This document shows positions 8,702 through 19,863 of a stretch of 64,000 nt of DNA, piece after piece. The position numbers were made by a program, and so were the translations under genes. Position 1 is the first letter of the stretch. Every line of letters begins with the position of its first letter. The DNA is from Chlorobiaceae bacterium (GTDB taxonomy: Bacteria > Bacteroidota > Chlorobiia > Chlorobiales > Chlorobiaceae): NCBI GenBank assembly GCA_013334225.1, contig JAAXXY010000007.1, positions 23,961 through 87,960 of the forward strand. The letters run 5' to 3'. The notes below the pieces were generated by a model. That model ran no database searches. It was given only the letters and a program-made list of their open reading frames with translations, and was not told the DNA's origin.

Positions 8702-8811
8702 GATGATAAAGAGAGGCTGATTTTATAACGTGTTTCTTACCTGTGACTTGTAAAATACTATTCCCTGTTGTATACTGTTAAGACATAATGTTCTTTTATT
8801 TGTTTTCAAGC

Positions 8812-10320
<1,509 letters not shown>

Positions 10321-10324
10321 GAGC

Positions 10325-11401
10325 ATGAAAGCATATAAAGGGCAAATATCTGACCAGACGAGATTTTTCGAAACGGACGAACCTTTCCTTTGCGAACTTG
10401 GAGGAACTCTTCCTTCACTGTGTGTTGCATACAGGACATGGGGAAATCTGAATGAACGCAGGGATAACGTCGTACTGATCTGTCATGCACTTACGGGCTC
10501 CGCCGACGCGGATGGATGGTGGGACGGAATGTTTTCAAAGGGCGGAGCTTTCGATGAAACATCGGATTTCATTATCTGCAGCAATGTGCTCGGGAGTTGC
10601 TACGGTACGACAGGACCACTGTCTGTGAACCCTCTCAGCGGACGCCATTACGGTCCCGACTTTCCCAGTATAACCATACGGGATATGGTTCATGTACAGC
10701 GAAGGCTTCTCGCATCGCTGGGAATTGACAAGGTGAAGCTCGCTGTAGGTGCCTCCCTTGGAGGCATGCAGGTGCTCGAGTGGGGATTTCTCTACCCAGA
10801 AGTTGTTGATGCCTTGATGCCTATGGGAGCCTCGGGACGCCATTCAGCCTGGTGCATCGCCCAGAGCGAAGCTCAGCGTCAGGCGATTTATGCAGACAGG
10901 GACTGGAACTTCGGATGGTACAGCGAGGACATGCCTCCGGCAAAAGGTCTTGCAGCAGCGAGGATGATGGCCATGTGCACCTATCGAAGTTTCGAGAATT
11001 TCCAGACAAGGTTCGGCCGGGAAATACAGAAAGGGAGCACATTCAAGGCTGAAAGTTACCTTCACCATCAGGGGCGGAAACTTGTCGAACGGTTCGATGC
11101 CAATACTTACGTGATCCTCACGAAAGCCATGGACATGCACGACCTTGCCCGGGGCAGGGGAGTGTACGAAGAGGTGCTTGCCTCCATGCAGCTGCCGGTT
11201 GAGATACTGTCGATATACTCCGATGTTCTCTATCCCAGGGAGGAGCAGGAAGAGCTTGCGCGATATATGCCGAATTCAAGGCTTCTCTACCTGCAGGAAC
11301 CATACGGCCACGACGCTTTCCTTATCGACGTGGAAACGGTAAGCCGTATGGTCAGGGAGTTTCTTGACAGGAAGCCCCTCGATGTTCAACCTTCCGCTTG
11401 A
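10325..11401 (+). CDS. metX: Homoserine O-acetyltransferase
   Basis: Alpha/beta-hydrolase acyltransferase that activates homoserine with acetyl-CoA, supplying the substrate of MetY. 358 residues. The nucleophile elbow is [12 protein letters not shown], and [16 protein letters not shown] is the family oxyanion region. The catalytic Asp lies in IYSDVLYP and the His in YGHDAFL. It starts 4 bp after metY and is under the same riboswitch. Its last 16 bp overlap the end of serS on the other strand. A succinyl-specific MetA is excluded because that belongs to a different fold. Confidence 0.94.
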   Translation: MKAYKGQISDQTRFFETDEPFLCELGGTLPSLCVAYRTWGNLNERRDNVVLICHALTGSADADGWWDGMFSKGGAFDETSDFIICSNVLGSCYGTTGPLSVNPLSGRHYGPDFPSITIRDMVHVQRRLLASLGIDKVKLAVGASLGGMQVLEWGFLYPEVVDALMPMGASGRHSAWCIAQSEAQRQAIYADRDWNFGWYSEDMPPAKGLAAARMMAMCTYRSFENFQTRFGREIQKGSTFKAESYLHHQGRKLVERFDANTYVILTKAMDMHDLARGRGVYEEVLASMQLPVEILSIYSDVLYPREEQEELARYMPNSRLLYLQEPYGHDAFLIDVETVSRMVREFLDRKPLDVQPSA

Positions 11402-12678
11402 GTGATCTCTGCAAACCCGGTATAGGGCTGGAGCACATCGGGAATGCGGATGGTGCCTTCGGGTGTCTGATAATGTTCGAGAAGGGAAACCATCAGGCGA
11501 GATGTGGCAAGTCCCGATCCGTTAAGGGTATGCACGAACTCGGGTTTCGACTTGCTGTCTGCCTTGAAGCGGATATTCGACCGTCTTGCCTGATAGTCCT
11601 CGAAGTTAGAGCAGCTCGATGCTTCGAGAAACTTCCCTTCCGCCGGTGACCAGACCTCGATATCGTAGCATTTCGCGGCATTGGCACTGATATCGCCGCT
11701 GCAGAGCAGCAGGACACGGTAGGGAATTTTCAGAGCGGCAAGGATTGCTTCGGCGCTTTCGAGGATCTCTTCAAGCGCTGCATAAGACTCTTCCGGTCTT
11801 GTGAATTTCACCATTTCCACCTTGTTGAACTGGTGCACCCTCAGGAACCCTCTGGTATCCTTGCCGTAGCTTCCGGCTTCCCTGCGAAAACAGGCCGAAT
11901 AGGCTGCATAAGAGATCGGCAGTGCTTTCGGGTCGATCATTTCTCCGCGGTGCAGGTTTGTTACCGGTACTTCGGCGGTGGGAATGGCGTAGAGGTCGTC
12001 CTCCTGCATATAGTAGACCTGATCGGCAAATTTCGGCCACTGTCCGGTTCCCCGCAGCGATTCACGGTTCACGAAAAACGGCGGAAATATCTCGGTGTAT
12101 CCGTTGGCGGTATGGTGGTCGAGCATGAAATTGATCAATGCCCTTTCGAGCCGGGCCCCTTTTCCTATATAAACGGGAAACCCTGCGCCGCTTATTTTTG
12201 CCCCCCGCTCGAAATCCAGAATTTTAAGAGATTTACCCAGCTCGAGATGATTTTTGAGAGGAAAGTCGAGATGGTAGCTGAAATCGACAGGTCCTTTGCA
12301 GAGCTGGTTGTCTTCGGCTGAGCGGCCTGCCGGAACGGATTGGTGCAGTTTGTTCGGAAGAGCAAGAAGGATATTTTCCATCTCCTCTTCAAGCTGTGCG
12401 AGCATGGTATCCATACCGGAGATTTCGTCAGACACGGATTTCATTCTGCCGATCAGCTCTTCGGACGAACCGGTTCCACTTTTCCTGATGTCTGCAATTT
12501 CTTTTGAGACCTTGTTGCGAAGGGCTTTAAGGTCGTCAGACCTTTGTACCAGTTCCTTGCGTTTTTTATCGAGGTCGAGTAATTGCGATACTTTCGGCTC
12601 TTCTGAAGAGAGTTGCCTGTTCTGCAGCATAATGACGACCTCATCCGGGTTCTGACGGATGTAATTGATATCGAGCAT
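11386..12678 (-). CDS. serS: Seryl-tRNA synthetase
   Basis: Class II aminoacyl-tRNA synthetase charging tRNA-Ser (and tRNA-Sec where present). The N-terminal antiparallel coiled-coil arm (about residues 30-105) is followed by the catalytic core: motif 2 around [22 protein letters not shown] and motif 3 [20 protein letters not shown]. 430 residues is normal. It converges with metX (16-bp overlap of coding ends), and yqeY lies 17 bp upstream on the same strand. Confidence 0.96.
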   Translation of the reverse strand: MLDINYIRQNPDEVVIMLQNRQLSSEEPKVSQLLDLDKKRKELVQRSDDLKALRNKVSKEIADIRKSGTGSSEELIGRMKSVSDEISGMDTMLAQLEEEMENILLALPNKLHQSVPAGRSAEDNQLCKGPVDFSYHLDFPLKNHLELGKSLKILDFERGAKISGAGFPVYIGKGARLERALINFMLDHHTANGYTEIFPPFFVNRESLRGTGQWPKFADQVYYMQEDDLYAIPTAEVPVTNLHRGEMIDPKALPISYAAYSACFRREAGSYGKDTRGFLRVHQFNKVEMVKFTRPEESYAALEEILESAEAILAALKIPYRVLLLCSGDISANAAKCYDIEVWSPAEGKFLEASSCSNFEDYQARRSNIRFKADSKSKPEFVHTLNGSGLATSRLMVSLLEHYQTPEGTIRIPDVLQPYTGFAEITQAEG

Positions 12679-12695
12679 GTTTACGGGGAAGAATG

Positions 12696-13154
12696 TTAAG
12701 CTGAAAGCAGCGATTTGACGATTTCCTGCACTTTGTTGCCGTCGGTTTTGCCTTTGAGCACTTTCATGGCTTCACCCATGACTCTGCCCATATCTTTCAT
12801 CGACGATGCACCGGTTTTTGCAACAATCTCTCCGATCACCGAACGCACTTCGTCGTCGGACATCGGCGCCGGAAGATATTCTTCGATGACTTTCAGTTCC
12901 GCCTGTTCGATCAAGGCAAGATCGGGACGGTTTCCGGCAGTGAACTGCTCCATGGCGTCGCGCCGTTTTTTTGCAAGGCTCGAGAACACTTCGATTTCCT
13001 GTTCCGGGGTAAGTACAGCTTTTCCTCCCACTCTGATCGAAACCTCTTTTTCAAGCAGTGCGGCACGTATGGAGCGGATTGCGTTAAGGCGGTCCTTGTC
13101 ACCGCTTTTCATTGTCTCTTTCAGGTCCTGGTCTATTTTTTCTTTCAGGCTCAT
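12696..13154 (-). CDS. GatB/YqeY domain-containing protein
   Basis: 152 residues with the whole YqeY pattern: [27 protein letters not shown] at the start, KRRDAMEQF and [11 protein letters not shown] in the middle, and [12 protein letters not shown] near the end. The domain is related to the tRNA-binding tail of the amidotransferase subunit GatB, but the protein has no established role. It is immediately upstream of serS on the same strand, which suggests an operon with a tRNA theme. Confidence 0.88.
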   Translation of the reverse strand: MSLKEKIDQDLKETMKSGDKDRLNAIRSIRAALLEKEVSIRVGGKAVLTPEQEIEVFSSLAKKRRDAMEQFTAGNRPDLALIEQAELKVIEEYLPAPMSDDEVRSVIGEIVAKTGASSMKDMGRVMGEAMKVLKGKTDGNKVQEIVKSLLSA

Positions 13155-13236
13155 GATGTTTTGATCAATATTTCGTAAACGGAAAAGGGAAAATACGGGA
13201 AAAAAAAGAGCTTTCCCACAACAGCTTCAGTTTTGC

Positions 13237-13968
13237 TCAATCATTGATATCTCCGCCGACAGGTCTGAAAACAAGCTCCTCAACCGTTGTTCTTCCCGGC
13301 AGGAGATAGGCTCCGACAAGCGGTCCGGAAATATCCTCAGGCATCATCATGACTTTTTTCATTTCTTCCGGGACTTCGCCCCACATGGGAGTAAAGACAG
13401 CCCCAGGCATGACCTCCGTTATCCTGACATTGCATGATCTTGCGTGCAGACGCATGACCTCGACAAGTCCTTTCTGGCCGAACTTCGACATGCAGTAGAG
13501 TGCCGAACTTTTAAATGCAGTTCGAGCAGCAACGGAGGTGATGAAGAAGATATGGCCGGAGTGCTGTTTCTCCATTACCGGAAAGACTTTCTGTGTCAGA
13601 AAAAAAGTGCCTTTGAGGTTGACCGACATGGTATACTCATAATCATCCTCCGTCAACTCGGCAAGAGGTCCGAAGCGTCCGACCCCGGCGTTGTTTACGA
13701 GGCAGTCGATTTGTCCGTAACGCCTGAAGGTGGTGTCGACGATATTCCCGATTTTTGCTGTGTCTGCAATATCAGCCTGGAAGATTTCGGTTTCAGCTCC
13801 AAGCCTTCCGCACTCCGACGAAAGGGGCTCGAGGTCTGAAAGTGTTCTTGATATGAGAATCAGGACGGGATTGAAATTATTGTGTTTTCCGGCTTCTTTC
13901 GCAAAATCAAGAGCGATGGATCTGCCGATACCCTTGCCGGCTCCGGTTATGATTATGATGTTTTTCAT
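13237..13968 (-). CDS. Sepiapterin reductase (SDR family)
   Basis: 243-residue short-chain dehydrogenase. TGAGKGIG binds NADPH, NNAG lies in the core, and the catalytic Ser-Tyr-Lys set appears in SVAA...YCMSKFGQKGLVE. The overall sequence and length resemble the Chlorobaculum tepidum sepiapterin reductase as I remember it, which makes L-threo-tetrahydrobiopterin for the glycosylated pterin of green sulfur bacteria. That product is inferred from similarity. Other SDR functions cannot be excluded from motifs alone. It appears monocistronic. Confidence 0.8.
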   Translation of the reverse strand: MKNIIIITGAGKGIGRSIALDFAKEAGKHNNFNPVLILISRTLSDLEPLSSECGRLGAETEIFQADIADTAKIGNIVDTTFRRYGQIDCLVNNAGVGRFGPLAELTEDDYEYTMSVNLKGTFFLTQKVFPVMEKQHSGHIFFITSVAARTAFKSSALYCMSKFGQKGLVEVMRLHARSCNVRITEVMPGAVFTPMWGEVPEEMKKVMMMPEDISGPLVGAYLLPGRTTVEELVFRPVGGDIND

Positions 13969-14172
13969 TTTTTGATGTGTTCTGGAAGTGAAATTTTTTT
14001 TATTTTTCTTACTGAAAATCTATGGTTTTTTATTAACAATCGTTATTTTTATCGTGCGGTGTGAAATAACAGAGATAATCATATGTTTAATTGCGGGTTA
14101 GCTGATTGCAGCTATTCCATTAAGTGATTCTTTTGCTCTGATTTATTTTAATGATTTATCCCCGAAGTTATC

Positions 14173-14433
14173 ATGGCAAGAAGTAAAGTCAAATGGTTTG
14201 ACGGTAAAAAAGGCTACGGATTTATTTTGAATCCTGATGGTGGTGAGGACATTTTTGTTCATTTTTCAGCAATTGTCTCAGAGCAGAGTTTCAAGGTGCT
14301 GAATCAGGATGCCGAAGTGGATTTCGAGCTGGACAAAACACAGAAAGGTCTGCAGGCGAAAAACGTTCGTGAAATACCGGTCGTCGAAAGCCTTGTGGAA
14401 ACACTTCCTGTTAATGCCGAGTCATTCGGTTGA
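14173..14433 (+). CDS. Cold shock domain protein
   Basis: 86 residues forming one OB-fold cold shock domain. It carries the RNP1-like KGYGFI and RNP2-like DIFVHFSAI motifs, and a C-terminal extension of about 18 residues beyond the usual 66-70. It is a single-stranded nucleic acid chaperone. The long AT-rich leader upstream (about 13990-14172) is typical of thermoregulated csp mRNAs, but I did not identify a specific structure. Confidence 0.92.
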   Translation: MARSKVKWFDGKKGYGFILNPDGGEDIFVHFSAIVSEQSFKVLNQDAEVDFELDKTQKGLQAKNVREIPVVESLVETLPVNAESFG

Positions 14434-14590
14434 AGATGGCTTAACCCCAAAGCTGAAAAAAGGCGGAAATATTGTACAGGCATGCAAATGCCAGGTGTGT
14501 TATTCCATAACATCATGGCGGAGCTCTGTCCATCCCCCTCTTTTTGCCTTTCATTTCGATATGATTCTATCTGGAACAGTCAGGTACTTC

Positions 14591-15262
14591 TCATGCAAGC
14601 AGGGCATTTTCCCTGAAACTGAACCAGCCGGTTTTCCCTATGATGATATGGTCAAGCAATTCTATCTGTATAATCGAGCTTGCCTGTTTGAGAAGGCTTG
14701 TTACCTGCCTGTCTGCATTGCTTGGCTCCACATCACCCGATGGATGGTTGTGCACCAGGATGATGGCGTGCGAGCTTTCCCGGATTGCTGACTTGAAAAC
14801 CTCTCTCGGGTGAATGAGAGAAGCGTTCAATGTGCCGACCGAGACAAGCTCGTTTTTCATGATCTGGTTTTTGGTGTTCAGGTGCAGAACATAGAGATGC
14901 TCTTTTGTATCGTCATGTATCCTTCCCTCCATGTATTCGAAAACATCTCGTGCGGTATTGATTTTTCTGCAGAGATTCCGGCTATAAGAAAGTCGACGGT
15001 TGAGTTCAAAAATCGAAACGATCTGCATGGCCTTCGCTTTACCGATTCCTTTCACTTTCTGAAGCTCACCGATTGTACTGTCAGGAAGTTTTTCAAGGCC
15101 GAACCGGGCAATGATTTCATTGCAGGTATCCAGGATATTGAGATGTCTGGTGCCTGATCCGAGAATGATTGCAAGAAGTTCTGCCGGACTGAGTGATGAG
15201 GGTCCACTGCTCAGGAAGCGTTCTCTTGGACGGTTGTCCGGATCGAGGTCATGGATCCTCAT
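14591..15262 (-). CDS. radC: RadC/JAB-domain protein
   Basis: 223 residues. The N-terminal helix-hairpin-helix part ([12 protein letters not shown], about residue 70) is followed by a JAMM/MPN metal domain with [14 protein letters not shown]. This is the conserved RadC family. The historical DNA-repair assignment is weak, and the biochemical activity of RadC proteins is not established. It converges on the cold shock gene. Confidence 0.92.
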   Translation of the reverse strand: MRIHDLDPDNRPRERFLSSGPSSLSPAELLAIILGSGTRHLNILDTCNEIIARFGLEKLPDSTIGELQKVKGIGKAKAMQIVSIFELNRRLSYSRNLCRKINTARDVFEYMEGRIHDDTKEHLYVLHLNTKNQIMKNELVSVGTLNASLIHPREVFKSAIRESSHAIILVHNHPSGDVEPSNADRQVTSLLKQASSIIQIELLDHIIIGKTGWFSFRENALLA

Positions 15263-15499
15263 GATTATGGTGTTTTTTGATATCCGATGAATAAAGAGTA
15301 AGATATGTGTAATTTCCGGATATCAAAAACAGTAAATGAAAAAAATGCCGGTTATCATTTATGAATGAAATGACCGGGCAGCTGTATTTTTGTCTGGAAA
15401 TCAGGAAGCGTATTCAGGTGGGATTGGTGAATTCCGGAGCGTGTTTTTTATTCAGAGGGAGTCCCGATAAAGAGATGAAAAAATCTTTTTCAGGAAATA

Positions 15500-15667
15500 T
15501 CAATTCTCGTTCTGTTTATCACCATGGTCATTATTTCTTTTTTTCTGCTGTAGATAACGGCGCAGGTTGAGAATACCGAATACGGCACTGACAGAAACAA
15601 TCCAGGCAAAAAGTATTAACAGCTTTGTCGTTTCATTTATATTCTCAAGCATGTTATCCAGTTCCAT
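15500..15667 (-). CDS. Possible 55-residue single-span membrane protein
   Basis: Too short for the track. ATG at 15667 and TGA at 15500. The product starts MELDNMLENINETTK and has one hydrophobic helix (LLILFAWIVSVSAVFGIL). A strongly basic then hydrophilic tail (RRYLQQKKRNN) would place the C-terminus in the cytoplasm. The ribosome site is weak. No family is recognised. It is supported only by its membrane-protein layout and its isolated position. Confidence 0.45.
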   Translation of the reverse strand: MELDNMLENINETTKLLILFAWIVSVSAVFGILNLRRYLQQKKRNNDHGDKQNEN

Positions 15668-16275
15668 GTGTTGCCGGTTGACAATAGATCACAAATATAT
15701 GAATCCCGGAACAAGTCTTCAGATTTATTTTTCCTCATGAAAAATGGTTTCCTGATCGTCGTATCAACGGTAAGACCGTGCGGTTATATGATTATCCGGC
15801 ATTTTATATGCTGGATAGCGGATTGCTTTGTCTGAAGGGTACATGCGTTCCGGAAAATGTGATACTGCAGGGTCAATGGGGAATATCCGGATGATTTACT
15901 TGCCGCGCGACGGGTACAGATTATGAAAAGGGACGCATTGCAGAATCAGAGATCATCGAAAAGGGAACGCCTTTTCTTGTTGTTTTCCTTGTCACATCTG
16001 TTTTTTTTCTGCATTACGCAACGGCGAAATCTGAAAAACATGTAAGAAGATCCGACAAGCAAAACCCAACCAAGAAGCAAATGTATATCGCCTCTTTCAA
16101 ATACTTCCATAAAGGTTTCTCTGGGGGATGAAGGGAATAAAAAAACAATATACGAAGTTGTGGAAAATAAAATACTTCGTTTTGTAATGAAGCCATTAAA
16201 AAAATTTAAAAAATAAAAGATGATTGATTACAGTCTTGGAAGCATGATGTACAATTACAGGATACATTTTGAAGC

Positions 16276-16317
16276 AAAAAAAAGAGGCTGTCACATTTTT
16301 ATTTACGGGACAACCTC
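16276..16317 (-). terminator. Intrinsic terminator of the ilv-leu-cimA operon
   Basis: Read on the minus strand, GAGGTTGTC and GACAGCCTC form a 9-bp stem (one G-U pair) followed by TTTTTTT. It lies 26 bp beyond the cimA stop codon and would end the long branched-chain operon. Confidence 0.85.
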
Positions 16318-16342
16318 CATTTGAATATGATTCAAAAACCTG

Positions 16343-17935
16343 TCAGCAGGCAGGGACAGCTGATTTGTTCATATAGAGATGATAATTGATGCTGTCCTGG
16401 AGCGCCTGGAGGCTGGCTTCGATAATATTTGTCGAAACACCGACTGTTCCCCAGGTTGTGCGGCCGTTGCCAGTTTCGATCAGTACACGTACTTTCGCAC
16501 TGGTTCCGCGTTTTTCCTCGAGCACACGCACCTTGTAATCCACGAGACGCATTGCCTTTATCTCGGGATAGAAACGGCTCAGAGCCTTGCGCAGTGCCTT
16601 GTCGAGCGCATTGACCGGTCCGTCACCGTCAGCCGCAGTCAATTCCACCTCGTCAGCGACCCGGACCTTGAGAATTGCCTGATCGACGTTTTTTGCGTCT
16701 TTCCCTGACTCGATGTGCACCTTTGTTTCCAGTACTTCGAAAAAGGGATGAAAATTGCCGAGTTCTTTCTGCAGGATAAGTTCGAACGATGCTTCAGCGC
16801 CGTCGAACTGGTAACCCTTGTGTTCGAGTTCCTTGATGTTGTGCACGATTTTCTTGAACACCTCGCTTTTTTCAGGGATCGTGATGCCGAGTTCCTGGGC
16901 CTTGTAACGGATGTTGCTCTGTCCGGACAGTTCGGACACCAGTACCCGCTGACGGTTCCCGACGAGGGCCGGATCGATGTGCTCGTAGAGCGAGCTTTCC
17001 TTCATTACAGCGCTGACATGGATACCTCCCTTGTGCGCGAAGGCTGATTTCCCTACGAAAGGAGCTTTCGAGTTCGGGGGCAGGTTCAGTATCTCGTACA
17101 CGTAGTTCGAGAGCAGCGTCAGCTGGCCAAGATGCTCGACAAAGGTGAAACGGCCATCGAGCTTGAGCATGATGTTCGGAATGATGCTGATGAGATTCGC
17201 GTTGCCGCACCGTTCACCGATGCCGTTGATGGTGCCCTGGATATGCGTCGCTCCGGCTATCACCGCGGCAATGGAGTTCGCGACGGCAAGGTCGCTGTCA
17301 TTGTGGCAGTGGATTCCGATCGGAACGTTCGCCGCTAGGCGTACGGATTTTACGATCTCGATCACTTCATGGGGCAGTGTGCCGCCATTCGTATCACAGA
17401 GCACAACTTTCGACGCTCCGCCCTCGACCGCAGAACGGATCATTTTCAGCGCGAACTCCCGATTGCTTTTGTAACCGTCGAAAAAATGTTCCGCGTCGAA
17501 AATTACTTCCCGGCCTTCATTTCTGAGAAAAGCCACCGATCTGAAGATCAGTTCGGCATTTTCTTCGTCAGAGATGCCGAGTCCTTTCTTGGAGTGCGCG
17601 TTCCAGGTTTTGCCGAATATAGTGATGACAGGCGTTTCTGAACGCACCAGTCCCAGCAGGTTGGGATCGCTTTCCACTTCCGATGCCAGACGGGCGGTAG
17701 AGCCGAAAGAGCAGAGCCTTGCGTGCCTGAGATTCAGGTTGCGGGCCTTGCTGAAAAACTCCTCGTCTTTCGGATTGCTGCTCGGCCATCCGCCTTCGAT
17801 GAAGTCCATACCGAACTCGTCGAGCCTTTCGGCGATAAGCAGCTTGTCCTGTACCGAAAGGGTGATATGCTCACCCTGCGTGCCGTCGCGAAGTGTCGTA
17901 TCGTATAGTTCTATAAGCTTTGCGCCTTTTGTCAT
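16343..17935 (-). CDS. cimA: (R)-citramalate synthase
   Basis: 530 residues. The N-terminal DRE-TIM barrel starts with ELYDTTLRDGTQGEHITLSVQDK and contains IHCHNDSDLAVANS, with NGIGERCGNANL further on. The C-terminal LeuA dimerisation/allosteric domain begins near residue 390. The GxQ and HNDSD variants match the type 3 LeuA group (citramalate synthase) rather than isopropylmalate synthase, which is present separately in this operon. It condenses pyruvate with acetyl-CoA to citramalate, the threonine-independent route to 2-oxobutyrate and isoleucine. It is the last gene of the operon, 3 bp after leuD. Confidence 0.9.
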   Translation of the reverse strand: MTKGAKLIELYDTTLRDGTQGEHITLSVQDKLLIAERLDEFGMDFIEGGWPSSNPKDEEFFSKARNLNLRHARLCSFGSTARLASEVESDPNLLGLVRSETPVITIFGKTWNAHSKKGLGISDEENAELIFRSVAFLRNEGREVIFDAEHFFDGYKSNREFALKMIRSAVEGGASKVVLCDTNGGTLPHEVIEIVKSVRLAANVPIGIHCHNDSDLAVANSIAAVIAGATHIQGTINGIGERCGNANLISIIPNIMLKLDGRFTFVEHLGQLTLLSNYVYEILNLPPNSKAPFVGKSAFAHKGGIHVSAVMKESSLYEHIDPALVGNRQRVLVSELSGQSNIRYKAQELGITIPEKSEVFKKIVHNIKELEHKGYQFDGAEASFELILQKELGNFHPFFEVLETKVHIESGKDAKNVDQAILKVRVADEVELTAADGDGPVNALDKALRKALSRFYPEIKAMRLVDYKVRVLEEKRGTSAKVRVLIETGNGRTTWGTVGVSTNIIEASLQALQDSINYHLYMNKSAVPAC

Positions 17936-17938
17936 AAA

Positions 17939-18505
17939 TCAGCCCTGGGCCATTAAATTTTCCTGCCTTGCGTAGGCAAATATACCTCCTGCCTGAACGA
18001 TGCTGAAGACATCGCCGAGCGGGTTGAGCTTGTAGACGGTACTCGTGCTGAGGTTCTCTACCGTGTTTGCCTCGATGTCGATTTTCAGTTCCTCACCTGT
18101 TTTCACGATCTGGTTGAGGTGCTCTGCGGTCTCATAAGGAATGACGAAGCCGCCGTCAACGCAGTTTCGGTAGAAGATCCTCGCATATGATTCCGCTACG
18201 ATCGCTTTCGCACCCGCCACCTTGAGGGAGAACGGAGCATGTTCCCTCGACGAGCCGCAGCCGAAGTTTGGTCCTGCCACGATAATGGAGTATTCGGATT
18301 CGAACTCGCCATCCTTTACGAAAGGAATGTTTCCATCAGGAAGCCCTCCTTCCGGAAGCGGTACGCCTGAAAGGGCATATTTGCCGTACATTTTCACCTC
18401 ATCCGGTTTGGAGAGGCTGTAAACGAGATGTTCGGCCGGGATGATCTGGTCGGTGTCGATATTCTTGCCTAACACGTAGGCTTTTCCCTGAATGATGTTT
18501 TCCAT
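17939..18505 (-). CDS. leuD: 3-isopropylmalate/citramalate dehydratase small subunit
   Basis: 188 residues with the aconitase swivel-domain signatures NIDTDQIIPAEHL and GPNFGCGSSREHAP. This is the archaeal/homoaconitase-like small-subunit type, not the ~200-residue proteobacterial LeuD. With LeuC it isomerises 2-isopropylmalate and probably also citramalate from the adjacent CimA, since only one dehydratase pair is in this cluster. It ends 3 bp before cimA. Confidence 0.92.
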   Translation of the reverse strand: MENIIQGKAYVLGKNIDTDQIIPAEHLVYSLSKPDEVKMYGKYALSGVPLPEGGLPDGNIPFVKDGEFESEYSIIVAGPNFGCGSSREHAPFSLKVAGAKAIVAESYARIFYRNCVDGGFVIPYETAEHLNQIVKTGEELKIDIEANTVENLSTSTVYKLNPLGDVFSIVQAGGIFAYARQENLMAQG

Positions 18506-18558
18506 TGTTGAAAGTTCCTTACAAGTTCATTCAAATCATTGACTTATCATTTCATCGA

Positions 18559-19857
18559 TCAGAGGAAATCCCTTGGATCGGTGAGTTTTCCGGTTATAGC
18601 CGAAGCGGCTGCCGTGAGCGGAGATGCGAGGTATACTCCCGCATGCTTGCTGCCCATGCGTCCGGGGAAATTACGGTTCGTTGTAGATACCACGACGTCG
18701 TTGTCTACCGAACGTCCCACCGTGTCTGCCGGACCGCCAAGGCACGCTGCGCACGAGGGCAGTGCGATGCTGCAGCCCGCATTTTCGAATATCGATTTAA
18801 GCGTTTCTCCCTGGTACTGTTCGCATTCCAGGTCCTGCATGACCTTGACCGTTGCAGGAACGATATTGGTCAGGACCGATACTTTCTTTCCCTTCAGGAT
18901 TTTGGCCGCCATCCGGAAATCTTCGAGCTTTCCGCCGGTGCACGAGCCGATATAGGACTTCGTGATTTTCGTGCCCTGCACGCTTCTTACCGTTGCCCTG
19001 TTTTCCGGGCTGTGCGGCTGTGCGACGACAGGCTCGAGCTCACGAACGTTGTAGCGGTATTTACTGTGGTAGCGAGCACCCGGATCGCTCTGGAAAATCT
19101 CGTACGGTTTCGACGTCTTCGACTTCACATACGCTTCGGTGATGCTGTCGGCTGCAATGATGCCGTTCATGCCGCCGGCTTCGATGGCCATGTTGGTGAG
19201 CGTCATCCTTTCTTCCATAGGCAGGGAGAAGACCGCCTCACCGTCAAACTCCATTGCGCGGTAGGTGGCTCCATCGGTACCGATATCGCCAAGGATCTGC
19301 AGGATCAGGTCCTTGGCCGTCAGATATTCCGGCATTTCGCCGTCGAAGGTGAACTTCATCGATTCAGGCACTTTTTCCCACAGCTTTCCGGTGCCGAGAA
19401 TGAATGCGGCGTCGGTGTTGCCGATACCGGTGCCGAACATGCCGAACGCACCGGATGTGCAGGTGTGTGAATCGGTGCCGAACAGTACGGTACCCGGCAG
19501 GTTGAACCCTTCCTCGGCAAGCGCGACGTGGCAGACGCCCTTGTAACGATCGGTGCCGACATCGTAATAGTTAGGCAGGTCCTGTTCCTTCGCGAACTGC
19601 CTGAGCAGGTCGATGTTGCGGTGTGCATGCTCGTTGGCCGTGAAGATGTAATGGTCTGGAAGCACCACGACCTTTTCAGGGTCCCAGACTTTTGCGTCAG
19701 GACCGAACTCCTCCTTGAAGATATCGAAGGTCGGCGGGCCGCAGACATCGTGTGTCAGCAGTATATCGACGTTGAGCCAGACGTTCTCCCCGGCATCTAC
19801 GAACTTCCGGTTTGCTGCCCTGGCAAGGATTTTCTGGGTTATTGTCTGTTCCATCAT
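18559..19857 (-). CDS. leuC: 3-isopropylmalate/citramalate dehydratase large subunit
   Basis: 432 residues of the shorter LeuC2/HacA group. It contains FGTDSHTCTSGAFG and the [4Fe-4S] cysteines in SCTGGKLEDF and SCAACLGG, with VSTTNRNFPGRMG near the end. It catalyses stereospecific isomerisation with LeuD, using the cluster as Lewis acid. A spacer of 53 bp separates it from leuD and 6 bp from leuA. The 321-codon plus-strand frame across it (18505-19470) is a shadow. Confidence 0.94.
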   Translation of the reverse strand: MMEQTITQKILARAANRKFVDAGENVWLNVDILLTHDVCGPPTFDIFKEEFGPDAKVWDPEKVVVLPDHYIFTANEHAHRNIDLLRQFAKEQDLPNYYDVGTDRYKGVCHVALAEEGFNLPGTVLFGTDSHTCTSGAFGMFGTGIGNTDAAFILGTGKLWEKVPESMKFTFDGEMPEYLTAKDLILQILGDIGTDGATYRAMEFDGEAVFSLPMEERMTLTNMAIEAGGMNGIIAADSITEAYVKSKTSKPYEIFQSDPGARYHSKYRYNVRELEPVVAQPHSPENRATVRSVQGTKITKSYIGSCTGGKLEDFRMAAKILKGKKVSVLTNIVPATVKVMQDLECEQYQGETLKSIFENAGCSIALPSCAACLGGPADTVGRSVDNDVVVSTTNRNFPGRMGSKHAGVYLASPLTAAASAITGKLTDPRDFL

Positions 19858-19863
19858 GGTTTG

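Larger units (their letters stand above)
15263..16342. other. Gene-poor 1.1-kb region
   Basis: Between radC and cimA. It holds one plausible 55-codon membrane-protein ORF on the minus strand (separate entry) and the terminator of the ilv-leu-cimA operon. From about 15705 to 15893 on the plus strand there is an open stretch without an ATG (containing YPAFYMLDSGLLCL and ending in a TGA). It has some coding look and may be a gene relic, but I cannot match it to a family. Track ORFs 15361-15570 and 16014-16196 have no recognisable features. Confidence 0.35.

Noticed and set aside
18505-19470. 321-codon plus-strand ORF
   Set aside because: Antisense shadow of leuC, Arg/His/Phe-rich with no domain.
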